Shown one piece after another: positions 55,825-62,118 of a stretch of DNA of 62,118 nt. This DNA is from a virus: positions 1 to 62,118 of IMG/VR virus record IMGVR_UViG_3300031902_000007; one strand, 5' to 3'. A program made the position numbers and the translations under genes. Position 1 is the first letter of the stretch. Each line of letters opens with the position of its first letter. Under the pieces are notes generated by a model. It searched no databases and was not told where the DNA came from. It was given only the letters and a program-made list of their open reading frames with translations.

Positions 55825-57212
55825 GATGGGATGCCTTCTTGGTTGGTAAACTTCATGCTGCGTTCGATGTTGAGTCCGCCGTTCATATGGCGGATGAGGT
55901 CCGAGAACATCTTGTCCGCGGCAACTCCCTTGCGTTGCAGGTTGACAAGAACGTCCTTCTCGCCCTCGGTCGTGACGATGTCCGAAATCACTTGGCGCGT
56001 CTGACCAAACCGCCAGCACCTACGGATGCTCTGATAGTAACCCTCATAGCTGTGCGTCGGGAAGGAAACCGAATGGGCGCAGTGCTGGAAATTGAGGCCC
56101 CATGCACCAATTTTTTCCTTAGTGATTAGCCCGCGCTTCTGACCGCGGATAAAGGCCAAAAACTTCGCCTCTTTGGTATCGTCCTCATCCTTTCCGCTGA
56201 CCTGGACAGCATCAGGGATAAGCTTTTCAAGCAGATCGCCCTCGTCATTGAGAGAGCACCACACGATGAAGGGCTGGCCCGTGCCGTTGACCAGTTCTGC
56301 CGCCTTCTCGCACCGCTCTCGCAAGGTCCGGCGCCGCTCCTCTCGCTGCTCGCTCAACCCAAACGCAGGAAGAGCGAACAACATTCCATCGGGATTGGTC
56401 GTAGCCTCAACCAGATGCTGCCGCTCGATCAGCGGAGGCAAATCATAGTCCCCGTTGTCGAACCCCAGATCGGAAGGCTTCCGAACCGCACGAGCCCACG
56501 AGCAAACCCATTTCCAGAACGGTTCCTCCGCATGGCCCTTGAAGCGCCACTTGGCGCTGTCGTCCAACTGATCAAATTTCGCGCCCTTGTGCCGGAAGAT
56601 CGCCGGCTTGATCGAATTCCCTTGGTTGTTTTTGAAGAACCTCGCCAGCATATCCATGTAGCCAAGATAGCCCAAGGCCTCGCTGCTGGTGCCGAGTTCG
56701 ATATATTCGTTGGGGCTCGGGGTCGCCGTGCAGAGCAGCCGGTATTTCATCTTCCGCATGAATTCGGTGATCTGCTGCCGGCGAACGCCGTCAAAGGATT
56801 TCAAGATTGCCGATTCGTCGCAGACCATTCCGGCAAAGTCGTGCGGGCTGAACAGATGGAGTTTTTCGTAGTTGGCGATATTGATGCCGGGGTGCGGCAT
56901 CCCTGTCTTGGATATCGAACATTCAATCCCGAACTTTTTGCCCTCCCGCATCGTCTGGCTCCCGACAGCCAGCGGCGTGAGGATCAGCACAGGCCTGTTC
57001 TCGTGCCGAACGATGTTCTCGGCCCAGGTCAATTGCATCAACGTTTTGCCGAGGCCGGTATCTGCGAACAGTGCCCCGCGGCCTTTGAGTAACGCCCACT
57101 CGACCAAGGATCTTTGAAAATCAAACATTCCGGGCGGGAAAAACTTCCCCTCGAATCCATCGTAGCTGCCGAGTTGCGTTTTCTTGCCTAGAAAATCCTC
57201 GTATTTACCCAT
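55815..57212 (-). CDS. SF2 (SNF2-like) helicase
   Basis: The ATG at 57212 gives 465 residues. Walker A ADTGLGKT (50-57), DESA (132-135) in place of DEAH, CTATPSPN (161-168) and an arginine-finger motif SIRRCWRFGQ near residue 410 are in SNF2/SF2 order. Such phage helicases are often next to a methyltransferase. Possible roles are replication start, fork remodelling or translocation for the methylase. Confidence 0.88.
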   Translation of the reverse strand: MGKYEDFLGKKTQLGSYDGFEGKFFPPGMFDFQRSLVEWALLKGRGALFADTGLGKTLMQLTWAENIVRHENRPVLILTPLAVGSQTMREGKKFGIECSISKTGMPHPGINIANYEKLHLFSPHDFAGMVCDESAILKSFDGVRRQQITEFMRKMKYRLLCTATPSPNEYIELGTSSEALGYLGYMDMLARFFKNNQGNSIKPAIFRHKGAKFDQLDDSAKWRFKGHAEEPFWKWVCSWARAVRKPSDLGFDNGDYDLPPLIERQHLVEATTNPDGMLFALPAFGLSEQREERRRTLRERCEKAAELVNGTGQPFIVWCSLNDEGDLLEKLIPDAVQVSGKDEDDTKEAKFLAFIRGQKRGLITKEKIGAWGLNFQHCAHSVSFPTHSYEGYYQSIRRCWRFGQTRQVISDIVTTEGEKDVLVNLQRKGVAADKMFSDLIRHMNGGLNIERSMKFTNQEGIPSWL

Positions 57213-57537
57213 GGGATGCGACCTTCTCGACATGGTATCCATGTCCTGTTGCATCGACCGTCCATTCCCGCGAGCGGTTGATTGCCATTTTGCGGTCGAC
57301 CTCAGCCATCAGGCTGTAACCCATCCGCGATGCTAGAACGAAGAGTAGGATAACCACATCGGCCGCCTCTTGGATCGCGTGGGCACTCTTGTCGTTCTCT
57401 GCAAGATCGCGGAGCAATTCGCTCATTTCTTGGTTGGCACGCACCGCCGTGCTCATGTTTGAGGGTTGTGCAGTCCCGAAAGTCTGCACCGCCCATCGGC
57501 TTATCGTCGCTTGTGTTTCGATCATCTGTTTTTCCAT
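57205..57537 (-). CDS. MazG-like nucleotide pyrophosphohydrolase
   Basis: A 110-residue protein. NQEMSELLRDLAENDKSAHAIQEAADVVILLFVLA.. has the ExxE..12..ExxD metal pattern of all-alpha NTP pyrophosphohydrolases, close to the dATP/dGTP diphosphohydrolase (DUF550) group. It could adjust the dNTP pool or (p)ppGpp. Relatives called MazZ occur in 2-aminoadenine phages, but no PurZ-like gene is present here. Confidence 0.78.
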   Translation of the reverse strand: MEKQMIETQATISRWAVQTFGTAQPSNMSTAVRANQEMSELLRDLAENDKSAHAIQEAADVVILLFVLASRMGYSLMAEVDRKMAINRSREWTVDATGHGYHVEKVASHG

Positions 57538-57642
57538 CTGGTTGCCTCGCGCGTAACCCTAACCCTTACTTTCTTCCTTGTTGGCAGACCTCTTATGTCC
57601 TTCTTTCTTAAAGACAAAAAAAGTCCTGTAGAGCCCTCCGCA

Positions 57643-57659
57643 GCGCAAAATTGTTGCGC
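57643..57659. promoter_or_regulatory. Palindrome in the 57538-57899 intergenic region
   Basis: GCGCAA (57643-57648) and TTGCGC (57654-57659) with a 5-base centre could be an operator or initiator-binding site. The same gap has TAACCCTAACCC (57554-57565) near the MazG-like start and is AT-richer than neighbouring genes. No gene in 57538-57899 can be supported on either strand; a regulatory region or origin is possible. Confidence 0.35.
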
Positions 57660-57899
57660 GTCGGAACCTACATCAGGGCAGTCGGAATAGGCGCGTTTAC
57701 ACATCAGACCCGGTTATCGCGGCAGAAACCGGAAAACTGCCATTCCATATTCGTAGAGCTCATCCTGATGCTTATCGCAGTCTGCCGACCTCAGATTTTG
57801 CTAGGGCTAGGACTACGTGAGACCATCCCACGCCAAAAATACCCCGCGCCGTCGTTGCGCTGAAACCGATGAGGATTTGGCTGGTTGAGGTCAGGAGGG

Positions 57900-57928
57900 T
57901 TGACGAAAGAGCGATATCGGCCTAAATC
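57900..57928 (+). promoter_or_regulatory. Promoter of the candidate small RNA
   Basis: TTGACG (57900-57905), 17-bp spacer, TAAATC (57923-57928) on the + strand, opposite to all genes around it. The predicted start (about 57934) coincides with the first hairpin of the RNA. Confidence 0.5.
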
Positions 57929-57933
57929 AATAA

Positions 57934-58024
57934 CACGCCTTTGGCGTGCCCCCTGTCCGACCTCTGCCAAGATCATCGGACTTAGTTTTCGGCCCCGGCT
58001 TCAGCACCCGGGGCCGTTCTATTT
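57934..58024 (+). ncRNA. Candidate three-hairpin small RNA with intrinsic terminator
   Basis: Hairpin 1: CACGCC-TTT-GGCGTG (57934-57948). Hairpin 2: GTCCGA (57955-57960) with TCGGAC (57976-57981) around a 15-nt loop. Hairpin 3: CGGCCCCGG (57990-57998) with CCGGGGCCG (58008-58016) followed by TTCTATTT, an intrinsic terminator. All stems are perfect. It is about 91 nt, transcribed away from the flanking - strand genes, and has its own promoter. It resembles no RNA family I can name. Confidence 0.6.
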
Positions 58025-58110
58025 GTGGCTCAACGTCGTAAAATCGTCAAGGCCGAATAAAATCAACGGGTAGTGGTGCGACAGAGAAGCCAGTCTAGGG
58101 ATTGATCCTG

Positions 58111-58608
58111 TCACAGGAACCCGCGCCGCTCTTGCCCATACAGCCCCAACAAAACCGACTCGGCTCGGTTGTGATCGCGCTTCCGTCCCAGCCACGGCGC
58201 GGCGGCCGGAACCAGTTCCAGTGCCTTCTGTCGCGATTGTTCCTTGTCCGGCCCCTTGAGGCCATAGTACCGTTTCCAGACTTGGGGATGGATCAGCTTC
58301 ACCTGAAGCCCGTAGCAGACTGCAATGGCACGGATCTGCCCGACCGCGAACCCGAACCGGAACGAGCTCGCCGCCCCCATGCCGCGCCGGACGCCGTTGG
58401 CACCGGGAATAGACGGCATCGGCTGGACGTTCTCGATGATGGCGATCCGCGGCTTCCACTTGTCGATCCGCCTACAGATTGCCATCACGTCAAGCTGACG
58501 ATTCGATCCATCAGCAATCGTGGGGGTATCCAAGACCTCGACGATAACCCCGGCCCTCATGAAGCATAGGGCACCAGAAAGGCCGGGGTCACATGCCAGA
58601 AGGTCCAT
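58111..58608 (-). CDS. RuvC-like Holliday junction resolvase
   Basis: A 165-residue protein. Acidic residues are where RuvC needs them: Asp7 in CDPGLSGAL, Glu59 in AIIENVQPMP, and the late DHNRAES (about 145-151). GAASSFRFGFAVGQIRAIAVCYGLQVKLIHPQVWKR follows the RuvC/phage-resolvase order. It resolves branched DNA from RecT recombination before packaging. Confidence 0.88.
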   Translation of the reverse strand: MDLLACDPGLSGALCFMRAGVIVEVLDTPTIADGSNRQLDVMAICRRIDKWKPRIAIIENVQPMPSIPGANGVRRGMGAASSFRFGFAVGQIRAIAVCYGLQVKLIHPQVWKRYYGLKGPDKEQSRQKALELVPAAAPWLGRKRDHNRAESVLLGLYGQERRGFL

Positions 58609-59285
58609 CAGTTCATCTTGTCCGGAGAGGGGACGCCGTTCGCCTCGCGCGCGGACTGCAGGGTTGACATGCGATCGGCCGGCGCGTCGTCCTCGACCAG
58701 TTGCTTGATCCCGGCCTTGAGGCGCCGCTCGGTCTCCGCGTGGTAGCCCTCCATGTATTGGGCATGCTGGGGGGTGGACGGATCATAGGACGGATGCGCG
58801 GTTTTTCCGTCCATGCTGTCTTGCGTGCCCTCGTCATAGGCGCGATCGACCGCCGGGGTGCGGTCCGGCTCGAGGAACAGTGCCAACTGCTGGCCGATCG
58901 CCGCGCCGACATACTGAGCGGCGATAAGCTGGTTCGCCGTCTTCATCCTGAACTCGGCCTCGCCTTCCGGCGTTTCGAGCTTGTCGCCGAGCTTGATCTG
59001 TTCCAGGTGGAAGCCATCGGATTTGATGACCTTCTCGTGGGCACGCCGTTTTGCCGATGCGCTCTTGGCGGCCTTGTCCAAGGCTTGCCACTTGCGGAGG
59101 TCGGACAGGAACAGCGCCCGCTTCTCGGGATCAATGCCGAGGTTGTGGCCGACGTCGACCGGCGCGGCGGCCTTCGGGGCGGCGCCGGGCATCTCGTCGG
59201 CGAGCTTCTTGGCTTCCTTCGCCTGCTTCTTGATCTTCGGGCCGAGGTTTTCCTTCTTCGGCTTCGCGGCTGGTTTCTTCGTCAT
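58608..59285 (-). CDS. Phage protein with RMF-like C-terminal segment
   Basis: The ATG at 59285 gives 225 residues. It has a basic start (MTKKPAAKPKKENLGPKIKKQAK), a helical middle and AYDEGTQDSMDGKTAHPSYDPSTPQHAQYMEGYHAETERRLKAG, which resembles the ribosome-modulation-factor-like segment found in phage proteins. The middle may bind DNA. It overlaps RuvC by one base. Confidence 0.6.
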   Translation of the reverse strand: MTKKPAAKPKKENLGPKIKKQAKEAKKLADEMPGAAPKAAAPVDVGHNLGIDPEKRALFLSDLRKWQALDKAAKSASAKRRAHEKVIKSDGFHLEQIKLGDKLETPEGEAEFRMKTANQLIAAQYVGAAIGQQLALFLEPDRTPAVDRAYDEGTQDSMDGKTAHPSYDPSTPQHAQYMEGYHAETERRLKAGIKQLVEDDAPADRMSTLQSAREANGVPSPDKMN

Positions 59286-59286
59286 G

Positions 59287-59646
59287 TTAAGATTCTCCAC
59301 CTGAGTTGAGGCCGATCTGGACCAATTCCACAACGATCTCGGGAGGCGATCGGGAGGCCTTCCGAGCCCGTTTCTTGACTAAATCCCACGTTTCGGTCGG
59401 GAGGTTGACCTCAATCGTGACGCCAGGCCAGATGTCATCCTCGGTCAACCCGGTGATTTTGACCAGCTTGGCGGCGAAGCGGCGGGGGAAGCCCTTCCGC
59501 ATTCCATAATTGTTGATGCTCTGCCTCGTGACGCCGAGCTTGTCGGCGAGCCACGTATCGGCCCCGCGCTCGGAGCCGGTTCGATCCTTGTGCGCGGCCC
59601 TGACCACAGCCATGACCCGCGCGTGTCCGGTGAGAAAATCTGCCAT
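59287..59646 (-). CDS. HTH regulator at the divergent early promoter
   Basis: The ATG at 59646 gives 119 residues. ADTWLADKLGVTRQSINNYGMRKGFPRRFAAKLVKITGL is a Cro/CI-type HTH. The C-terminal part (VTIEVNLPTETWDLVKKRARKASRSPPEIVVELVQIGL) looks like a ribbon-helix-helix unit. It is the second gene from the divergent region and a prime candidate for controlling it. Confidence 0.75.
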   Translation of the reverse strand: MADFLTGHARVMAVVRAAHKDRTGSERGADTWLADKLGVTRQSINNYGMRKGFPRRFAAKLVKITGLTEDDIWPGVTIEVNLPTETWDLVKKRARKASRSPPEIVVELVQIGLNSGGES

Positions 59647-59647
59647 C

Positions 59648-59833
59648 TCAGTCCATCGGTACGACGACTTCGCCGTGTTCCTGGCACCACCACATGGGTG
59701 TGTGGTGCGGCTCGGCACAAGTGCATTTCGCCCCGAACTCTCTGGCGCTGGCGGAATGGCCGCATTTGATGCAGTCGATGCCATTGTTGCTATAGCGGCC
59801 TACGTTGTCAGAGCTGCACTCTGGACACTTCAT
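59648..59833 (-). CDS. Zinc-ribbon small protein
   Basis: The ATG at 59833 follows cgggagaaacc. The 61 residues hold CPEC (3-6), CIKC (21-24) and a Cys/His cluster (CTCAEPHHTPMWWCQEH), giving two possible zinc sites. It is the first gene leftward from the divergent promoter, so it is probably early. Confidence 0.7.
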   Translation of the reverse strand: MKCPECSSDNVGRYSNNGIDCIKCGHSASAREFGAKCTCAEPHHTPMWWCQEHGEVVVPMD

Positions 59834-59903
59834 GGTTTCTCCCGTTTTCTGAGGCCTAAGATTGCCTCGCCATGGCAGCGGCTTAGCAGAAAGTTCGGCC
59901 TGT

Positions 59904-59983
59904 GTAAAATAAATAGTTGACAACAACGTGGGGACTATTAAGGTGCGCTTGTGGCCGAACCGGCACGCCGAAAGGAAACGAAG
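59904..59983 (+). promoter_or_regulatory. Divergent early promoter and hairpin leader, copy 2
   Basis: GTAAAATAAATAG is followed by TTGACA (59917-59922), 28 bases, GTGGCCGAACCGGCAC (59951-59966) and GCCGAAAGGAAACGA. The hairpin stem is GTG-g-CCG-AAC-CGG-CAC; compared with copy 1 at 50525-50609, the loop-closing A-T pair is G-C here. The -10 is not clear (ATTAAGGTG at 59937-59945 is the conserved part). The same gap serves the - strand genes starting at 59833. Confidence 0.65.
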
Positions 59984-60169
59984 ATGATCATCGAAACCTC
60001 CGCTAACCGCTTCTACGAAGTCACCGAGACCGGCAACCCGGACCTAGCTCATGTTTGGAACGGCATTGAGGTCAAGCTCGTCAGTGGCCGTAAAGGCACT
60101 TGGGCACCCAAGAAGAATGCTCGCCCCGAACTGGTCCGCAAGGCCGCCACTCGCATCGTGCAGGCCTGA
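59984..60169 (+). CDS. First early gene, small basic protein
   Basis: The ATG at 59984, behind aaaggaaacgaag, gives 61 residues (MIIETSANRFYEVTETGNPDLAHVWNGIEVKLVSGRKG..). The GTG at 59951 would add the conserved leader to the protein and is less likely. The basic C terminus suggests RNA or DNA contact. Unknown function; expected to be expressed immediately after infection. Confidence 0.7.
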   Translation: MIIETSANRFYEVTETGNPDLAHVWNGIEVKLVSGRKGTWAPKKNARPELVRKAATRIVQA

Positions 60170-60172
60170 ACC

Positions 60173-60394
60173 ATGGCCGACAAAATCCAAATTCAAATCT
60201 GGGTCGTGATGAACGAGGACGGCGAGTATGCGGTCAGCCCAGACCGTGACGGCGCGATAGAAAGTTTCGACGAGAACTTTTCCGGCGACGCGCGGCGGGT
60301 GGTCAAGCTCAACGTCTGGATTGCGCCGCCTGAAGTGATCGAAGCCAAGGTGACCGTCGCCGATGACGCCGGCACCGTGACGACGGAGCCCTGA
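60173..60394 (+). CDS. Small phage protein of unknown function
   Basis: A 73-residue protein (MADKIQIQIWVVMNEDGEYAVSPDRDGAIESFDENFSG..), three beta strands and a helix. Second gene of the early + strand unit. Confidence 0.65.
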   Translation: MADKIQIQIWVVMNEDGEYAVSPDRDGAIESFDENFSGDARRVVKLNVWIAPPEVIEAKVTVADDAGTVTTEP

Positions 60395-60395
60395 C

Positions 60396-60497
60396 ATGCT
60401 GCGGATTGTTCTGGAGCTATCGGGCGAGCTGCTTGCGGTCTCGTTCTTCGTGGCGGTGCTCGGGCTGTGCCTCGGGCTCGCGGTTGGGATCATCTGA
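60396..60497 (+). CDS. 33-residue membrane protein
   Basis: An ORF reading MLRIVLELSGELLAVSFFVAVLGLCLG.., one hydrophobic helix. Its last 18 bases (60480-60497) are repeated exactly at 61072-61089, just after the next gene. Confidence 0.55.
   Translation: MLRIVLELSGELLAVSFFVAVLGLCLGLAVGII
60480..60497 (+). repeat. 18-bp direct repeat, copy 1 (pair at 61072-61089)
   Basis: gcggttgggatcatctga, coding for the end of the mini-membrane protein. Identical at 61072-61089. The pair brackets the methyltransferase-like gene. Confidence 0.9.
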
Positions 60498-60498
60498 C

Positions 60499-61071
60499 AT
60501 GAGCATCATTGAGCGGGTTTGCTTGCCTGAAGGGCAACGCGGGAAATGGACGGTGAAGCGATTCACCGTCTCCAAAGAAGAAGCAAAGTTCACCGCATTG
60601 CGCGCGGCCATGAAAGGCCGTGGCTACGTTCCGGCAGGGACATACACGCAACTGCATTGCCAAGGGCGCGGGATCGTCATGTCTGACACGCCGGACGAAC
60701 AGCGGGACCACTATATAGCTGTTCGGTATGCGCGCGGCCACGTTCTGATCAACGGGCTTGGCATCGGCATGGTGCTTGCCGCCGTACTCAAGAAGAGCGA
60801 AGTTACCAAGGTCACGGTGGTTGAGTTAGACCCCGACGTCGTCGCGTTGGTTGGACCGTCCTACACGGATAGCCGCGTCCAGATCGTGACGGCGAGCGCC
60901 TACGACTACCAGCCGCCTAAGGGCGAGCGTTACGGCGCTGTGTGGCACGACATCTGGGATGACATCTGCGCAGGTAATTTGCCAGAGATGACGAAACTGA
61001 AACGCAAGTACGGCCGCCGCACAGACTGGCAGGGATGCTGGTGCGAATTTGAATGCAAGCGCCGCCGTTGA
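60499..61071 (+). CDS. SAM-dependent methyltransferase-like protein in a repeat-flanked cassette
   Basis: A 190-residue protein. HVLINGLGIGMVLAAVL (81-97) is a class I SAM-binding loop and VTVVELDPDVV (105-115) supplies the acidic residue that contacts ribose, in a manner close to the spermidine-synthase branch. The catalytic half is short, so the substrate is unknown. The gene is bracketed by 18-bp repeats. Confidence 0.75.
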   Translation: MSIIERVCLPEGQRGKWTVKRFTVSKEEAKFTALRAAMKGRGYVPAGTYTQLHCQGRGIVMSDTPDEQRDHYIAVRYARGHVLINGLGIGMVLAAVLKKSEVTKVTVVELDPDVVALVGPSYTDSRVQIVTASAYDYQPPKGERYGAVWHDIWDDICAGNLPEMTKLKRKYGRRTDWQGCWCEFECKRRR

Positions 61072-61089
61072 GCGGTTGGGATCATCTGA
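61072..61089 (+). repeat. 18-bp direct repeat, copy 2 (pair at 60480-60497)
   Basis: Perfect copy starting directly after the methyltransferase stop. Here it no longer codes for the mini-membrane protein end, which suggests it is the leftover of an insertion. Confidence 0.9.
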
Positions 61090-61103
61090 AACAGGAGAAG
61101 GCA

Positions 61104-61472
61104 ATGACTGAGCTACGCAAGGGCGACAAGGTGTCTGTCACGGGCACTGTCAAGTACACGCCGGACGCAGGCGAACGGGTGTTCGTCGCAGTGAAAGGAG
61201 GGACCGTAGACCTGTGGGTCGATCAGTCCGAGGTCAAGCTCGTGCAGGCCAAGTTCGAGGTCGGCGACAAGATCGCGTTTGTCGCTCGCCAGAACGAGCA
61301 CGGCGGCGACGTCCAGATGAAGGGCGAAATCCTCGCGATCAGCGGCGAACACGCGTGGATCGAATATGCGAACGGCGAATACTACACGCGCACGTTCTCG
61401 TCCATCGAACGCCTGCCGGACGAAGAGCCGGAAGCGGTTGAGCCCGGCACGGCGGCGGGAAGCCTCGACTGA
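61104..61472 (+). CDS. Tandem SH3-like barrel protein of unknown function
   Basis: The ATG at 61104 follows acaggagaaggca. The 122-residue product has two KOW/SH3-like units (RKGDKVSVTGTVKYTPD.., EVGDKIAFVARQNEHGGDVQMKGEILAISGEHAWIEYANG). Such small barrels bind proteins or nucleic acid. Unknown role. Confidence 0.65.
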   Translation: MTELRKGDKVSVTGTVKYTPDAGERVFVAVKGGTVDLWVDQSEVKLVQAKFEVGDKIAFVARQNEHGGDVQMKGEILAISGEHAWIEYANGEYYTRTFSSIERLPDEEPEAVEPGTAAGSLD

Positions 61473-61876
61473 TGAAGCGCCCGGCCCGCAAGAACATCCC
61501 GCGCGCCGTCAAGGATGCGGTGTTGGTCCGCCAGCACCACCGATGCGCGGAATGCGGCAAGCGGTTCGACTTCAACGAGGACAAGATCGAATACGATCAC
61601 CGGCCCGCGATCATCATGCGATCCGTGAACGTGGAAGGCACCGACTATCACCCGCCGCAGAACGATCCGGAGCATATTGACGCCTTGCACAAGGGCTGTC
61701 ATCTGCGGCGGACGGTCGGGCGGCTTCCCGGCGCGGAGAAAACCGCGACGACGAAGGGCAGTGACGCATGGCTTGCTGCGAAGTTCCGCAAGATCGAAGG
61801 CAAGAACAAGCCGAAGCGGAGGCAATCTATCCCGAGCAGACCATTCCCCACAACCAAGAGGAAATTTGGACAATGA
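61472..61876 (+). CDS. HNH endonuclease-like protein
   Basis: A 134-residue protein. CAEC (25-28), [10 protein letters not shown] (39-48) with the catalytic His43, [18 protein letters not shown] (64-81) form an HNH metal finger. The protein is short and basic, as in phage HNH proteins that act with packaging or on host DNA. It ends with an ATGA overlap into the pentapeptide gene. Confidence 0.82.
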   Translation: MKRPARKNIPRAVKDAVLVRQHHRCAECGKRFDFNEDKIEYDHRPAIIMRSVNVEGTDYHPPQNDPEHIDALHKGCHLRRTVGRLPGAEKTATTKGSDAWLAAKFRKIEGKNKPKRRQSIPSRPFPTTKRKFGQ

Positions 61877-62118
61877 AATTCAATATCTTGAATAGGTTTA
61901 GCGGTGCCGTTCAATTCACCGCTGAAATCGAATGCGCAGGTAGTGATCAGACCAGCACCAAAATCGGCCTGTCTGTTAGGTGGGCGATCAAAAACGGCGC
62001 GAACCTGATCGGCGCGGACCTGAGCGGCGCGTACCTGAGGGGCGCGTACCTGAGGGGCGCGAACCTGATCGGCGCGAACCTGAGGGGCGCGTACCTGAGG
62101 GGCGCGAACCTGATCGGC
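61873..62118 (+). CDS. Pentapeptide-repeat protein, 5' part (continues at 2-490)
   Basis: The ATG at 61873 starts a 40-residue globular head ([20 protein letters not shown].., [11 protein letters not shown]) followed by the repeats A(N/D/Y)L(I/S/R)G to the contig end, 82 codons in all. The left end begins in the same repeat two bases out of phase. The head domain is often found in front of such repeats in phage proteins. Confidence 0.85.
   Translation, partial: MKFNILNRFSGAVQFTAEIECAGSDQTSTKIGLSVRWAIKNGANLIGADLSGAYLRGAYLRGANLIGANLRGAYLRGANLIG
61994..62118 (+). repeat. 15-bp tandem repeat array, right-end part
   Basis: The same unit as at 1-252 (ggcgcgNacctgNNc). The contig stops in the middle of the array. 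Confidence 0.9.

Noticed and set aside
57554-57565. TAACCCTAACCC resembling telomere repeats
   Set aside because: Only two units, next to an ordinary gene start and not at a genome end; kept only as a note for a possible origin region.
57651-57863. 70-residue + strand frame in the 57538-57899 gap
   Set aside because: No ribosome site, start inside a palindrome, atypical composition, and no motif.

Overview
The window is a nearly complete, GC-rich, tightly packed genome of a tailed phage with podovirus-like modules. It carries a large terminase, a P22-like portal, a scaffold-like protein, an N4gp56-family capsid protein, P22 gp4/gp10-like connector proteins, large DNA-ejection-type proteins, tail-collar and glycine-rich fibre genes, a lysis cassette, a DnaB-type helicase and RecT. 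I found no integrase, DNA polymerase, RNA polymerase or rRNA gene. A pentapeptide-repeat gene begins at 61873, runs off the right end, and its 3' part opens the left end. The molecule is therefore probably circular or circularly permuted, with the contig broken inside a 15-bp tandem repeat. The host is probably an alphaproteobacterium of the Bradyrhizobium/Rhodopseudomonas type. This is inferred from GC content, the style of the small genes, and a host-style palindromic repeat at 7793-7826.

Layout: (1) 59984 to the right end and on through 1-11273, + strand: early and accessory genes, including an HNH protein, the pentapeptide protein, a KTSC protein, RecT, a DnaQ-like exonuclease, a DUF1367-like protein, a DnaA-domain-IV-like HTH protein and many small zinc-ribbon, HTH, coiled-coil and membrane proteins. 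(2) 11338-13001, - strand: four small genes of unclear role. (3) 13048-45696, + strand: packaging, head, ejection, tail and lysis genes. Inserted among them are an HNH homing endonuclease after the terminase and an O-antigen-ligase-like membrane protein between portal and scaffold. (4) 45822-59833, - strand: replication, modification and regulation genes, including a HerA-like ATPase, a helicase-loader candidate, a C5-cytosine methyltransferase, DnaB, DUF4326, a Gp37/Gp68 protein, a beta-class methyltransferase, a SNF2-like helicase, a MazG-like protein, RuvC, and an HTH regulator at the divergent early promoter.

The non-coding DNA is unusually informative. A promoter, three-hairpin RNA and terminator sit at 57900-58024. 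A promoter followed by a long-stem leader RNA lies at 6826-7013. The same promoter/leader module occurs before the genes at 50524(-) and 59984(+), and its hairpin shows a compensatory base change. A pair of identical-geometry operators 22 bp apart covers a probably leaderless start at 7931. A complete tRNA(CAU) sits between a strong terminator and the capsid promoter.

Several accessory genes are bordered by perfect 12-21 bp direct repeats at their start or stop codons (8390/9111, 9816/10129, 51982/52287, 60480/61072), as if whole genes were exchanged through short shared boundary sequences. Two reading frames (14181-14435 and 49449-50078) are each interrupted by one in-frame TAG and one (13395-13656) by a one-base frameshift; these are lesions, errors or recoding sites.
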